Source: Anthoceros angustus
Lineage: Eukaryota; Streptophyta; Anthocerotopsida; Anthocerotales; Anthocerotaceae
Length of the DNA: 64,000 nt
NCBI GenBank assembly: GCA_010909165.1
Contig: MU008195.1
Span: 124,001-188,000, forward strand
Direction of reading: 5' to 3'
How positions within the stretch are numbered: the stretch's first letter is position 1; every line of letters starts with the position of its first letter. The notes under the pieces are model-generated. The model was given only the letters and a program-made list of their open reading frames with translations, searched no databases and had not been told where the DNA came from. The translations under genes and the position numbers were made by a program. This document shows positions 23,301 to 33,952 of the stretch, piece by piece.

Positions 23301-25212
23301 ATGCTACAGAGCTGCAGACTCCGGAACATCTATATACTGTAAGTGTGTTGCACAACAAGGAATAGATGGCGACTCTTTTCATGCCACAAATTTGTCACAA
23401 GGTGAGGAGCGCGTCTCACACAATACTGTGCTGCACAGAAACTTCATCTTGCACTGACAGGAGAGAGAGAAGGGAACAAGAGAGCGTGTGATATTCTCAA
23501 TGAGCGTTTTGCTCAGGCCAAGTCTGTGAAGGATTGCAGGCCCTGCGTTGTACTTCTTGATGAATTGGACACAATTGTCAATCGAAATCAAAATGTAAGC
23601 TATGCAAAACTCTGCTTGTTCATGTGATGTGACTAAGGACTTTTCATGTTTTTTTTTTCTGTGAATTCTCTGACAGGCGCTGAATGTCTCAATGCCAGGT
23701 GTTGTACCACTTGTTCCATTGGCCAACATTGCCGAACTCTCAACTGGTTGTCATTGGTAACAACCAACATCATTTTTGTTCTTTCATGCGGACTCAGCTT
23801 GTGTTGTGGAAGCATTTTGTCTCCCCATGTCTGGCGTTTGATGACCTGCTTGTTGCTGCCTGCTTTGCCGACTGCAGGCATAGCAAACACTATGGACCTT
23901 CCAGAGAAAATGCTCCCAAAGATAGCCAGTCGAATGGGTCAGAGAATGTGTTTCGCTCCATACACGCACATACAGCTGCAAGAGATTGTAACCGCACGTC
24001 TTGCTGGTCTCCAAGTCTTCGACAACCAGGCACTAGAATTTGCGTCCAGAAAGGTATGTATTATAGGTTGGTATATCATAACTGTGGATATTGCAGGTGG
24101 CCTGGGCCGTTTTCTGTACTAGTGTGTGTGAATTTGGCACATTTTGATAGATTTGGGCATGCGTTTTATGGAACAGATTTCTGCAAACACGGGAGATGCT
24201 CGGAGGGTCTTGCAACTGTGCAGGAGAGCAGTTCAGCTTGCTGAACAGCGAGTGAAAAGAGCTGTTCAAAACTCAGCAGACTCCCCAGGTGATAACTTCA
24301 TCCCAGACAAAACATCTGGTTAAGCAGCAATAACCTCGTAGTCTGCTTGCAGTTTCTGACTCTCTTTGCAGAGACAGGGCCTCAATCACCGGCCCATCAA
24401 GTCGGGATGAAAGATATCGACGATGCTGTAGAGGACATGTTCAAAGTTCCTGCAATTCAGGTTGGCCGACCATCTCCTGACGACTTCGCCTACAATTATT
24501 CGGCAGATCTTGTTTTGCGTCTTTGTCACCTCAAATCTCTGTTTGCAGATAATGAAAAGATGTTCAAAGGACGCAAAAATTCTCCTGGTGGCCATGGCCT
24601 GTGTGCAAAAGAGAACCAGTGTGCCAGAAACGACTTTCGAGAAGGTAGCAATCTGAAGCAGTGATTAGAAATAGTTGAGGTACCTTCTTATTTTGCTGCG
24701 GAGTTTGTTCGACAGATTCATGTCGGCAAAAACTAACCGTTTGCGTGTTCCATTCAGGTTTCGGAGGCCGTGAAGTTTCTTTGCAGTCAGAACAACGAGA
24801 CGTACCCGGACACGGATTCGCTGCTTCGTATAGGGTGGGAGTCGTTGTAGTTACACATAGATCTACGCATTGTAGGTTCTTTGATGAACTTTTGGACTCA
24901 GCCTCGGCCTCGGCCTCGGCCGCGCCGAGTTGTCTTCTCACTCTCGATCTTGAATTGCATGCAGCACACGACTAGGTGGATGCCGTTTGCTTATAACTGA
25001 GGCCAGTTCCAAGCACCGGCTGCAGAAGCTTCAACTCAACTGCGCAAGGTGAAACCGCTGCTTCCATATTCCGTTGGAGGATTTACAGATTTTAGTCCCA
25101 GGCTCTTGTGCTTGTGCTGATTTAGACATGGTTTTCTCTCAGAGACGATGTCGCCTTTGCACTGAAAGGAGATAAAGAAGTACCCTGGTTGCAGAGGTAT
25201 CTACAGGATTGA
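20378..25212 (+). CDS. ORC1: Origin recognition complex subunit 1 (PHD-BAH-AAA+)
   Basis: ORC1 is the ATP-binding large subunit of the complex that marks replication origins and loads MCM helicase in the nucleus. Fifteen exons join in phase to about 1112 residues: 20378-21906, 21994-22129, 22260-22700, 22801-22928, 23024-23123, 23234-23338, 23439-23594, 23699-23756, 23878-24053, 24177-24288, 24372-24460, 24549-24644, 24758-24827, 24976-25048 and 25143-25212. Residues 1-400 are disordered, basic and acidic. A PHD finger (428-471, CRICGE to CPHC) is embedded in a BAH domain (WFSGQRYLIPEDT, ELFRTNRIKEYE), the plant-type arrangement for reading histone H3. AT-hook-like RRGRPKKK follows. The AAA+ core has Walker A GIPGTGKT, Walker B VVLLDELD, IANTMDLPEKMLPKIASRMG and sensor-2 GDARR. 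A C-terminal winged-helix (HRLQKLQLN, DDVAFALKGDKEVPWL) ends the protein. The N-terminus is longer than I recall for Arabidopsis ORC1 (about 810-830 residues in total). The join 24827/24976 is the least certain. Confidence 0.95.
24901..24921 (+). repeat. Short GCCTCG hexamer repeat in an ORC1 intron
   Basis: Three and a half GCCTCG hexamers lie in the penultimate intron of ORC1. It is a simple microsatellite with no sign of function. Confidence 0.75.
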
Positions 25213-25298
25213 GGCGATTACAGGACCGAGGCGCTTCTTAGGTAGATAGTTTGATCTCCAGAAGGATATTTGTCCGATCCTGCCGTCCGGTCAGAAGG

Positions 25299-25515
25299 CC
25301 GAAAGGGGCCTCGCCCCCGGACACTGGAAGGGGCCTCGCCCCGGGATACTGAAAGCGGCCTCGCCCCTGGATACTGACAGGGGCCTCGCCCCTGGATACT
25401 GAAAGGGGCCTCGCCCCTGAATACTGAAAGGGGCCTCGCCCCTGAATACTGAAAGGGGCCTCGCTCCTGAATGCTGAAAGAGGCCTCGCCCCTGGATTCT
25501 GAAAGGGGCCGGCCT
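25299..25515. repeat. 25-base minisatellite with self-complementary units
   Basis: Eight full copies and a partial copy of a 25-base unit of the type AAGGGGCCTCGCCCCTGGAT plus ACTGA lie between ORC1 and the BASS transporter gene. Each unit contains AGGGGC-CTC-GCCCCT, whose arms are complementary, so every copy could form a small hairpin. Copies differ by one to three bases. The array starts about 90 bases after the ORC1 stop codon, so it may be transcribed in the 3' UTR. Confidence 0.9.
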
Positions 25516-25664
25516 CGTTTCCCAAAGCTTCGTTGTTGGGAAACCGGGGCTGCTTAAGGAAACGGAGTAACAGCGTTGCGGAGAAAAACATCGCCGCCGT
25601 TTTAGGAAAGAGCAGGCATATTTCCTGTAGATAGTCTGGCCGAGTTCGAGGGAATGTGGTTCGA

Positions 25665-27440
25665 ATGGTAGACATGATTTCTACTTGCTCCTCCCGACCG
25701 CATGTTCTGTCCAAGGCAAGAGCAATTCCGTCATCGCAGCCGAATGCAGGGCCCAAGGTGGCGTATCTGCTATTCTCGCCCCACTCGGCTGAGTCTTGCA
25801 CAGCGCAGCACATCGATGGCAGGTTTCAGAAAGGTTGGGGGAAAAGAGATGCAAGACGTTTTCCGTTGGATGTCACTGGGGCCGGCAAGCAGAAATGCAG
25901 GTCACCCGTGTGCAGGGCATCCGTGTCGGATGATTCGGGCTCTGGAGATGTGGTGGAGGAGAAGCCATGGGTGCAATTTGTGACAGTGGCAACCAGCCTG
26001 TATCCGTTGTATGTGGCATTGGGGTCGACTTTGGCCATTCTGAGGCCATCGTCCTTTGCATGGTTTGTGGAGAGGAGTCCCCAGTCCTACAGCGCCGCTC
26101 TAGGCAGCATTATGCTGGCTATGGGTCTGACCTTGCGCTTACAGGACCTTGTGTATGTGCTGGTGAACCGTCCTCTCGCAGTAACTGCTTGAACCCAGAC
26201 CTTGTGAACTGTTGTGGGTTTTGGAAAATGCAGAATCTGTTTGGAGGCTAATTTGTTTTTCCATCTGCAGGTTCTCTTTGGATGTGCTGCTCAGTATGGT
26301 ATCATGCCCCTGACGGGAGCTGCGGTGGCTCGTCTGCTGGGACTGTCGCCAGAATTGTCTGCAGGTCTCATATTACTGGCGTGCTGTCCGGGTGGGACTG
26401 CGTCTAATGTGGTACATTTCACTTTCTGCCAGAAGTCATGAGTGCAGTAGCATGCTTGGAGCATCCCACCTGAACAGGCAGCTGTTTCCCAGGTCACCTT
26501 GATCGCTGAGGGGGATGTGCCGCTGTCCATATTGATGACCATCTGCACCACATTTGGTGCTGTCATCGCCACACCCTTGCTAACCCAGCTTTTTGCTGGA
26601 GCGTACGTCCCTGTGGATGTCGTTGGCCTTGCTATCAGTACATTACAGGTGTGTCACATTTCAGAATAGGAGCTTCTGCAGGGTTGTTCAGTGTTTGGTG
26701 GGATTCGTGTCTGACCAGTTGATGGGGAGGGGAGCAGGTCGTGTTGGTGCCAGTTCTACTAGGTGCTTGGCTTCAGGGTACTTGGCCAAAGCTAGTGGCT
26801 TACGTGAAACTGTTCTCGCCTCTGGTGGCAGTCCTCATCTCTTCCTTACTGTCAACCAGGTAGGGTAGTCATCGCTCAACAAGTACCTTGCATCTTGGAT
26901 CTGCTTGCAGGAAGTGCTTCACTTACTCCCTGCCTGTCACAGTGTGTTTTCAGCGAATGTGTATAAGATTAGAAGCCTCCCATCTGGGGCAGGACCTGCA
27001 TCCTTCATTGAAAGTGTGGCAGCAATCGCAGCTGCTGTTGCTTTAGTTCACGCTGTTGGTTTCCTGCTTGGGTAAGCACGCTGCCGATGCTATCTCCTGC
27101 CTTTGGGTCACTTCGCTTTTCGTAACATTTCGCGTGTGCTGACAGGTATGTTACGTCCAGAGCAGCAGGCTTGGGTGAAGCACAGCGGAGAGCAATTTCA
27201 ATCGAGGTACACAGGACGTGACTGCATCGTTCGAAATCCATTTTGTTTTCTTTACTGTAACCATCCTGTGATGGTGTCCCTCAGGTCGGGATGCAAAATT
27301 CGTCGCTGGGCGTCGTCTTGGCAAGCACGCATTTCAACTCACCACTTGCTTCAGTCCCTGCTGCTATCTCAGGCGTGGTTATGAACATTATGGCCAGCGC
27401 GTTAGCCGTCGCCTGGAGACAATACCGCATTAAGGGTTAA
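25665..27440 (+). CDS. BASS-family (bile acid:sodium symporter-like) plastid transporter
   Basis: Plant BASS proteins are plastid-envelope sodium-coupled carriers of organic anions, for example pyruvate; this member's substrate is not deducible. Seven exons join in phase to 426 residues: 25665-26180, 26271-26411, 26493-26648, 26738-26859, 26943-27071, 27146-27206 and 27285-27440. The first ~100 residues are Ser/Arg-rich with few acidic residues, consistent with a chloroplast transit peptide. Ten or so hydrophobic segments follow. Family motifs: ALGSIMLAMGLTLRLQD, LLACCPGGTASNV (the sodium-site region), EGDVPLSILMTICTT and NSPLASVPAAISGVVMNIMAS. The start is the first ATG of the in-frame ORF. 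It lies about 450 bases after ORC1 on the same strand, without sign of co-transcription. Confidence 0.93.
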
Positions 27441-27717
27441 CGAAGCTGCCCATAGTCAGGTGCAATTGTGAATTTCCTGTGTTTCTCTGGAGTATTTCAC
27501 TGGAGGAACCGCGAACAAATCTATGACACAGTCTACAAGACTGATGAGTTTCGGACAGCATATCCTTCACACTACAATTACTAAAGAACCAGCATTTACC
27601 CAGGACTTCCGGAGCAGCTCCCGGTTGAAATCGCAGTTCAATTCCAATACTCAAGATCATCTTGAAGATGAACGCACGTGCAAAAATTGGGGTCCATAGA
27701 GCGGAAAGAAGATTTCA

Positions 27718-30700
27718 TCAACTTTGGGGAGCCTGGGCGGGAGTTGAAGACTGAGCTACTGTTGACGTCTGAGACTGAGGAGTTGGAGCATAGTCATAGC
27801 CTGTTGGGCCAGCAGCTGCCACAGCACCTGTGGTGCTGTCAGTGCCCTGGGCATAACCTTGCTGCTGCTGACCATAGCCCTGCTGCTGTGAGTAGCCCTG
27901 ACTCTGCTGCTGGTATCCTCCAGCTGGTGAAGGTGTGCTTTGGTCTTGTGGAGGTTGTGCATACCCATAGCCTCCATTATATTGCTGCCCATAACCTTGC
28001 TGAGAAAACCCCTGCTGTGAATAGGCAGCCTGCTGCCCATAGCCTCCTTGCTGCTGCGGATACCCAGAGTAATAACCTTGCTGCTGATAACCATAACTGG
28101 TAGCATCGGTTGTAGTGGACGCAGCCTGGGGAGGAGCTTGAGCCTGACCTTGCTGTGTGTAGTAGTCATATCCCCCTTGTTGCTGTTGCTGTGGCTGTTG
28201 CTGCTGGGCTGGCGCAGGTGCTCGCTGATCCCAACCAGACGTATATGCAGCAGCAGGCTGCTGAGGATAACCCGCATACTGCTGAGGTGGGGGTCCAGGA
28301 TACTGCTGGGGAGGGCCATAAGGGGCCTGCTGTTGATAATATCCAGGTTGCTGCATTGGGGGTGCAGCAGGAGGGCCCCACTGCTGAGGACCCGGAGGCC
28401 GATAACCCTGTGGAGTGTTGTAGCCTCCATGCTGCATGGGCCCTCGGGCACGGTTCTGCAAGGACAACTACCACATATCAGACGCAGATAACCCTGTAAG
28501 TCAATGTTGGTTGCAAAGTCAACAAACCTGCACAGATGCCATCACAAATTCTTCCACAAGGAAGATGTATCTTCTTTTAACGAGGGAATCAAACGAGTGG
28601 CTGTTTTAACTCCATATTAGACGAGCCTCACATTGACTTCTAAAAGAACAAGTCCTCAGAACAGCTTGGACTAAGAACATAACACCACACTGAAAGACTC
28701 GCCATTGACATCATTACAACAATGATGATAAAGGCAGTCACGATGATTCTTGGATCCTCCGAACTTATAACCACATTCAACACTTGGCAACGCATTATTG
28801 TAGTCAACTTTCAGGGCTAGAAGAGTTACCCTCACCTCGTCTGAAGAAACTGTGAGCTTTCTTTCTGACAAACAGCGTGTCAGCGGTGGTGCCCCATCCT
28901 TTCTTCAGTAGTAAGTACATGATTGGTTCAAAAAGGTCACAAGAAAAGTGCATCCCTGACTATTGGACGTGATTCGATCAAGCATCACAAGATTTAAAAG
29001 ATGGAAAACTACATGCAAATCTGGAAGACAAAACGTGATACGACTAGCATCACAAGATATAGAGATCGGCAAGCTAGATGCAATACCAACAGTCAAACGT
29101 GATACGATCTGGCATCACAAGATTTCAAGATAGTGCAAGCTAGATGCAAAACCAAGAGACACACGTGATACAATACAGCATCACAAGATTCAGTGAGGGC
29201 AACTTTCTATGTCTTCTCGTAACAGAAGCACTATCTAGAACACAAGCAAAGGTACAAGAGACCCACAAAGAAGCGTTCTACATCATGCAACCTATCAAGA
29301 CCACATTACCTGGAGACTGCAATAATCATCCAAAGTCCATATCTGAGCGAAGGAGTAGCCTAAACTCAGTGCATGAGCCTGATGTCCACAGCCTTTCTCA
29401 ACAGCCAAAAGATGAAAATAAGAACAATACAACATTTACAACTTCCTAGGTAGAGCACATCTAGAGGGCAAAGCATCATGTACATGCTTATACATGCCAA
29501 CATTTCAACGAGCATTGGGGTTCTGCTAGGCAGGAGAAATGACGGCCGTAGGAAAAGACTGATTACAAAGCTAGAAACAGGTTCCAAATCAGAGGTTCTC
29601 GGCGAAATACTTTGTGCTTTACAATTGTTACTGTCAGAGAACTGTATCCGACACCCACATGTACAAAATCTGCTGAATGGAGGTAATAACTGAGGACGCC
29701 TTAAATCAGAAAACGAAAGAAAGGTCACGTGCACTGCACCCTTTGGAGTTACCTCATCGATGACCTCTTTGATCAGCTCATTGGCCATGTCCGTCTGCTT
29801 CTTATTTCCTATCAAAGTCACAACCCTTTCAGAGGCACCCTGCTCTGCTTCCCGATCACTCTGTACCTGCAGTGGGACAAGCTAGACAACATTAGGGAAT
29901 ATTAGTCAGGCAGATAAAATCCCACTCAATACACACCAAAGCAATAAAGAGAACAGGTACCAACAACTGCAATATAAAGGAATCACAACCACGAAAGAGG
30001 AACACAACACAAGGCAACTTTAGAAACTTGCTGTTATGAGATTCTGTTGTGAAAGAAACTTCACCCAGTCAATCCAGACATTAAAAAAGAAAACCCAAAT
30101 TGAATCTTGTAACACACCTGAATTCGGGCCCCCGATCGATTCTGCAAATTCTTGATTGTCTCACCTCCCCTACCAATAATCAGCCCTACCTGGAATTTTC
30201 TCATCACACTCAGTATGAGCTGAGCTCCTGAGACGGACAAGGCCATGCCCCAACTCTGGAGAATCAAAGCTAACCTTGTTGTTCGGAACCTTGATCTGCA
30301 CTTGCTCCCCAGGAGGGGTTGCGGCTCCAAACCCACGAGCCACGAGAGCACCTGAACCTCCAGCTGCGGCCTGCTGTGAAGCTCCCGACACCCAGCATGA
30401 ACATTAGAGGCTTCACGGGCATATCCACGAAAGTAAGTGTTCTGATCCAAGCTACCCCATGCGAATGAAAAGTTTTATAACAAACCTCAGCAATAACATC
30501 TTTGATGAGCTGCTCTGCACGGTTGATTTGTTCTGGGGTACCCATAAGCTCGACTTGCCGCGTAGGAGCTCGGGGATCTGAATCAGCATCCCGTGTAACC
30601 TGAATTCTTGCCCCTGACTGGTGCTGCAGGTACTTGATCGTTTCTCCACCTTTTCCAATGACCAGCCCAACCTGCCCGCAGATTGTTCGAATTGTCACAC

Positions 30701-31692
30701 CCAACATCCATGATCTGAAAACCTCACACAAACATGGCAAAAAAAAAAAAAAGAGGAGGAGGCTTGCAACCAGCATCCAAACAGGTACTGACCTTAGAAT
30801 TGGGAACATCCACTTTCCGTGACTGCGTGGAAGCTCCCTGGTGGTTATAGTACTGCGACTGATGGTAATCTTGTCCCCCCATGTGCTGTCCGTGGTCATC
30901 ACCCTGCTGATGATGATCTTGCAGCTGCTGATGATGGTGGTCATGATCTGTCACATTCCAGCTTTCCCAGTCACTTAATGCACCGGGAAGATGGCAAGGG
31001 AGGAGGACACACTCCTCTTGGCAACTTCCCACCACTCCAAATAACTGCACCATCACGACTAAAAAATCCATGAAGAAGCACCCTCCCAAACTACCCGCCA
31101 CAGAATCGTCAAGACCTGGCCCCAGATAACTTACCCAGCATCCGCCTTGAACCAGACCCTACGCCAGCCAACCAAAGAAAATGATCAAATACAGCAGAAC
31201 AGAGACACCAACAGAGCGCGTGGCGCAGCAAGACGCCACCAGTTGCCAGGCGAGGGCAGCAACATCCACCCGACTCGAGCCCCACGCCCAGCCTACGACA
31301 GCAATGGCATACGTACCGCCATAGCCAGGGAGGCCGTGATCCAGGTCGGGGCCATTGACAACGTGGCCGTGCCCGTGGTCATGATCATCGCCGCCGTCAT
31401 CCATCCGCGGCCGCTTCATGAGTTCCTTACCCACCAAGCGGGCAGCAATTTGCTCCGCCTTCTGCTTGGCCAACTCGAACTCAGTCTTGGGAGGAGGCAC
31501 GTTGTTGTAGCTCACATGGTCCACTCCAGGCCCGTCCGAGAAGCCTGTAACGCGGCCCGACGGCTGGTGCTGCTGGTGCTGCACCTGCTCTTCCGGCGGG
31601 CCAGCATCCTCGAACTTGCGCTTGTTCTCGCTCACTCGCGGCGGAGGCACGTCGTACTCGTCCGGGTGCGGCATCCTGCCGTCGTCCGCCAT
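27718..31692 (-). CDS. Two-KH-domain RNA-binding protein with prion-like QGY-rich tail (FUBP-like)
   Basis: Seven exons join in phase to 578 residues: 31692-31317, 30947-30793, 30671-30486, 30370-30275, 30189-30118, 29866-29753 and 28455-27718. The N-terminus is charged, and a His/Gln-rich linker (DHDHHHQQL) follows. Two KH domains each carry the GxxG RNA-binding loop: VGLVIGKGGETIKYLQ with SGARIQVTRD, and VGLIIGRGGETIKNLQ with SGARIQ. The last ~245 residues are Gln/Gly/Tyr/Pro-rich (PQQYAGYPQQ, QQGYYSGYPQQ, QQGFSQQGYGQQ), a prion-like low-complexity domain of the kind that drives RNP condensation. The arrangement matches plant relatives of far-upstream-element-binding proteins acting in nuclear or cytoplasmic mRNA control. 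The last intron (28456-29752) is about 1.3 kb, far longer than others in the window, and contains a tandem repeat. Confidence 0.92.
28968..29192. repeat. ~65-base tandem repeat inside the long KH-gene intron
   Basis: Units start at 28968, 29034, 29098 and 29164 (lengths 66, 64, 66 and a partial). Each begins CGTGATNCGA and contains GCATCACAAGAT followed by CTAGATGCAANACCAA-type words. The array accounts for part of the unusual length of this intron. Confidence 0.85.
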
Positions 31693-32567
31693 GCCGGCCG
31701 GACTTCTCCTGCCCTGCGTGCAAGAACTTCCTCCCCTCCCGAGTCCTGCAGCAGCGACGAGGGCGCCACTGCCACCCAGGGTTTGTTATGGCCCGGGAAG
31801 AGCCAAGGCTAGGCAAGGCGGTGGATGTGATACAGTATTCTCCTAACCCTTAGTTACTTCCACAAACACACCCTTTGCACTTGCTGCTCAATTAACTATC
31901 CACACACTTATACCTAGCCATCACCTACTGTTATGGGTGAGACATCGAACCCTAACAAAGAAAGGCTTTAGCATGCAAAAATTCCAGGAAGCGAGAGTCT
32001 GCAGAGGAAGGACTTGAAATTGAATCACATTTGCAAAAGGGCGCACCCTCTGGAAAACAATATCTTGCTCAGGAACTGGTTGTCAAGTCCTGCTTCACAA
32101 CAAGAAGGTCCAACGGTGCCAAGCCTGCTGCTGCCTGTTCTGCTGTAAACAAAGTTTCACTTATGATAACCAGGTTCAGAGGCTTGTGGCCTAGGAAGCA
32201 ACACTGGAGCCTGATCGAATGGGGAAATAATTTCTACACAAAATGTGGACTGATGAGCTAATTAAAGTGGAGGTAACGTCCTGGCTAGGTGTCTACGAAG
32301 CAACACGACTGACAAAAGTTCATACACAGGTTCCCTCACTGCAGTTGAAGACTTCACACTGGACAAGCCTGGCCGGTGGGAACTCTGCTCTCACCTGGAC
32401 ATGGTCTGGTGGACAGCGAGAACACCTGGATAGGAAGCAGTGAAGACGTGACGGCGCAGCCAGAGCCCTAGCCACAGGCATGGCCATGGCTATGGCCATG
32501 GAGCCATAGCTGGAAAACAAAAAAAGGGCGGATGGGCCCAACCAAACCAACCCCTTCGTGTCCTGTA
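31693..32567. other. Promoter/3' flank between the KH gene and the histidine-phosphatase gene
   Basis: No supported ORF is present. The left part presumably holds the KH-gene promoter and 5' UTR. The right part holds the 3' UTR of the next minus-strand gene. A small ATGGCC/ATGGCT run near 32478-32505 is the only local repeat noticed. Confidence 0.4.
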
Positions 32568-33623
32568 TCAGATGGGAGGCATGTGCTTCAAATCCTCAGG
32601 GCCGTATTCTTCTCGCTCGGACTCCGAGCTGTTGCCGAGAGTGGCGGGATCTCCATTAGCCAGGGCCTGGTCTGACGGAGATTTGGCGCCATCACCCGGG
32701 AGTCCATTAAAGTGGTCGAAAAACGCAGGACCGCCCCAAGGCCAGTTGTAGTTCCACTGGCCCCTGGAGGCGGTGGCCCTCCACTCCTGGTCGGCGATCA
32801 TCTCGGGGGAAAGCCCCCACTGCCGGAGCTCCTCCTTGCTGTGGTGCACCGCCAGGCTGTACTCCCCACCAGACCCGAGCTGCATAACTCTCAACTCGCA
32901 GTTCTTGGGGTTCCAGAGCTGCTCGAATTGCGCTGTAGTCCACTTGAACCAGCGCATGAGGAAAACTCTCATCGTCACCCCGTGCGACACGATGACCAGG
33001 TTCAGGTCAGTGGATCTGGAGTTCACCTCCCTACTCAGCCGGTTCATTTCAATGTCCCGCCACAGGCTCTCCAGAAAACCTACACACACAATACATGAAA
33101 AACCCTCATCCGTCACCGAAAATGCTTCCTCTCTTCCACCACACCAGCTCAAACTTCCGATCTCCATACCTGTGACCCGATCAAACACATCCGACGCCGA
33201 CTCCCCCTCGGGAAAGCGGTAGAAGAATCTCCCAAAGCGATCCCTAATATCCTTCACGATCTTCATCGTTTCCTCCTCCTGAAAATTGCCGAAATCCTGC
33301 TCCCGGATGCGCGGTTCTTCCCGCACGCCGAGGATCCGCCGGCGTTCGAACGCTCTCCCGATCCCCCTGAGCGTGCAGAGAGCCCGGGTGTAAGGAGACA
33401 CGTAGAAGTACACCTTCCAGTCATCATCTTTCGCAGTTTCTTCGATCATCTGCCGGATCCTCCTCCCGCAGTCCTCCGCCTGCGCAAAGCCTTCTTCGGT
33501 GAGGCAGATCTTGGAGTCGGCTGTGGAGGTGTACTTGGACTGATCCACATTTCCTTCGCTCTGACCGTGCCGCACAAGAATTATGCGTGTCGGCCGCCGC
33601 CGGGGAAGGCAATCCTCCGCCAT
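32568..33623 (-). CDS. Histidine-phosphatase (phosphoglycerate mutase-like) family protein
   Basis: Two exons, 33623-33170 and 33079-32568, give 321 residues; the 90-base intron between them has no stop and keeps frame. The start ATG at 33623 puts the catalytic motif near the N-terminus: RIILVRHGQSEGN, where the RHG His forms the phospho-intermediate. YVSPYTRALCT, the acid region REQDFGNFQ and the second His in LVIVSHGVTMRVFLMRW complete the histidine-phosphatase pattern. The C-terminal ~80 residues (WPWGGPAFFDHFNG and an acidic tail) are as in plant PGM-like phosphatases rather than glycolytic enzymes. It is probably a soluble phosphatase of unknown substrate. Confidence 0.9.
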   Translation of the reverse strand: MAEDCLPRRRPTRIILVRHGQSEGNVDQSKYTSTADSKICLTEEGFAQAEDCGRRIRQMIEETAKDDDWKVYFYVSPYTRALCTLRGIGRAFERRRILGVREEPRIREQDFGNFQEEETMKIVKDIRDRFGRFFYRFPEGESASDVFDRVTGMEIGSLSWCGGREEAFSVTDEGFSCIVCVGFLESLWRDIEMNRLSREVNSRSTDLNLVIVSHGVTMRVFLMRWFKWTTAQFEQLWNPKNCELRVMQLGSGGEYSLAVHHSKEELRQWGLSPEMIADQEWRATASRGQWNYNWPWGGPAFFDHFNGLPGDGAKSPSDQALANGDPATLGNSSESEREEYGPEDLKHMPPI

Positions 33624-33952
33624 TCCATTCACCGAAGCCGCCAATTCTCCGTCCTCGAAATTTCCGAATCCGCCCCAATGTTCTCTACCTCGCTCCCACT
33701 CTCGTCACCGCGCTGAAGCTTTCGCTGATCCAGCGTATCTGCGGCATGCCAGGCGCTCCCTTCCACTTCACAGCTCCGGCAGCTCCGTTCCCGCTCCTGC
33801 ACGCTTCTAAATTGCGGCGCGTTGGTCGCGCGGCCTCCGAGGAAGATGACGATGGCCCCGCGTGAGGGCGTGCGTCCGCGTGGTGTGAAAGCGGACACCA
33901 AAAGGCTCCTCCAATCACACGAGGGCACCTCGTGCTTATTCGTTACTGTCCG
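33624..33952. other. Short intergenic region upstream of the histidine-phosphatase gene
   Basis: The 329 bases between the start of the phosphatase gene and the stop of the GT61 gene must hold one promoter and one 3' UTR. The overlapping ORFs on both strands here lack motifs and look like chance frames in balanced-GC DNA. Confidence 0.4.

Noticed and set aside
25238-25813. 191-residue minus-strand ORF with GxGPFQYxGARP repeats
   Set aside because: It is the translation of the 25-base minisatellite; no start context or homology.
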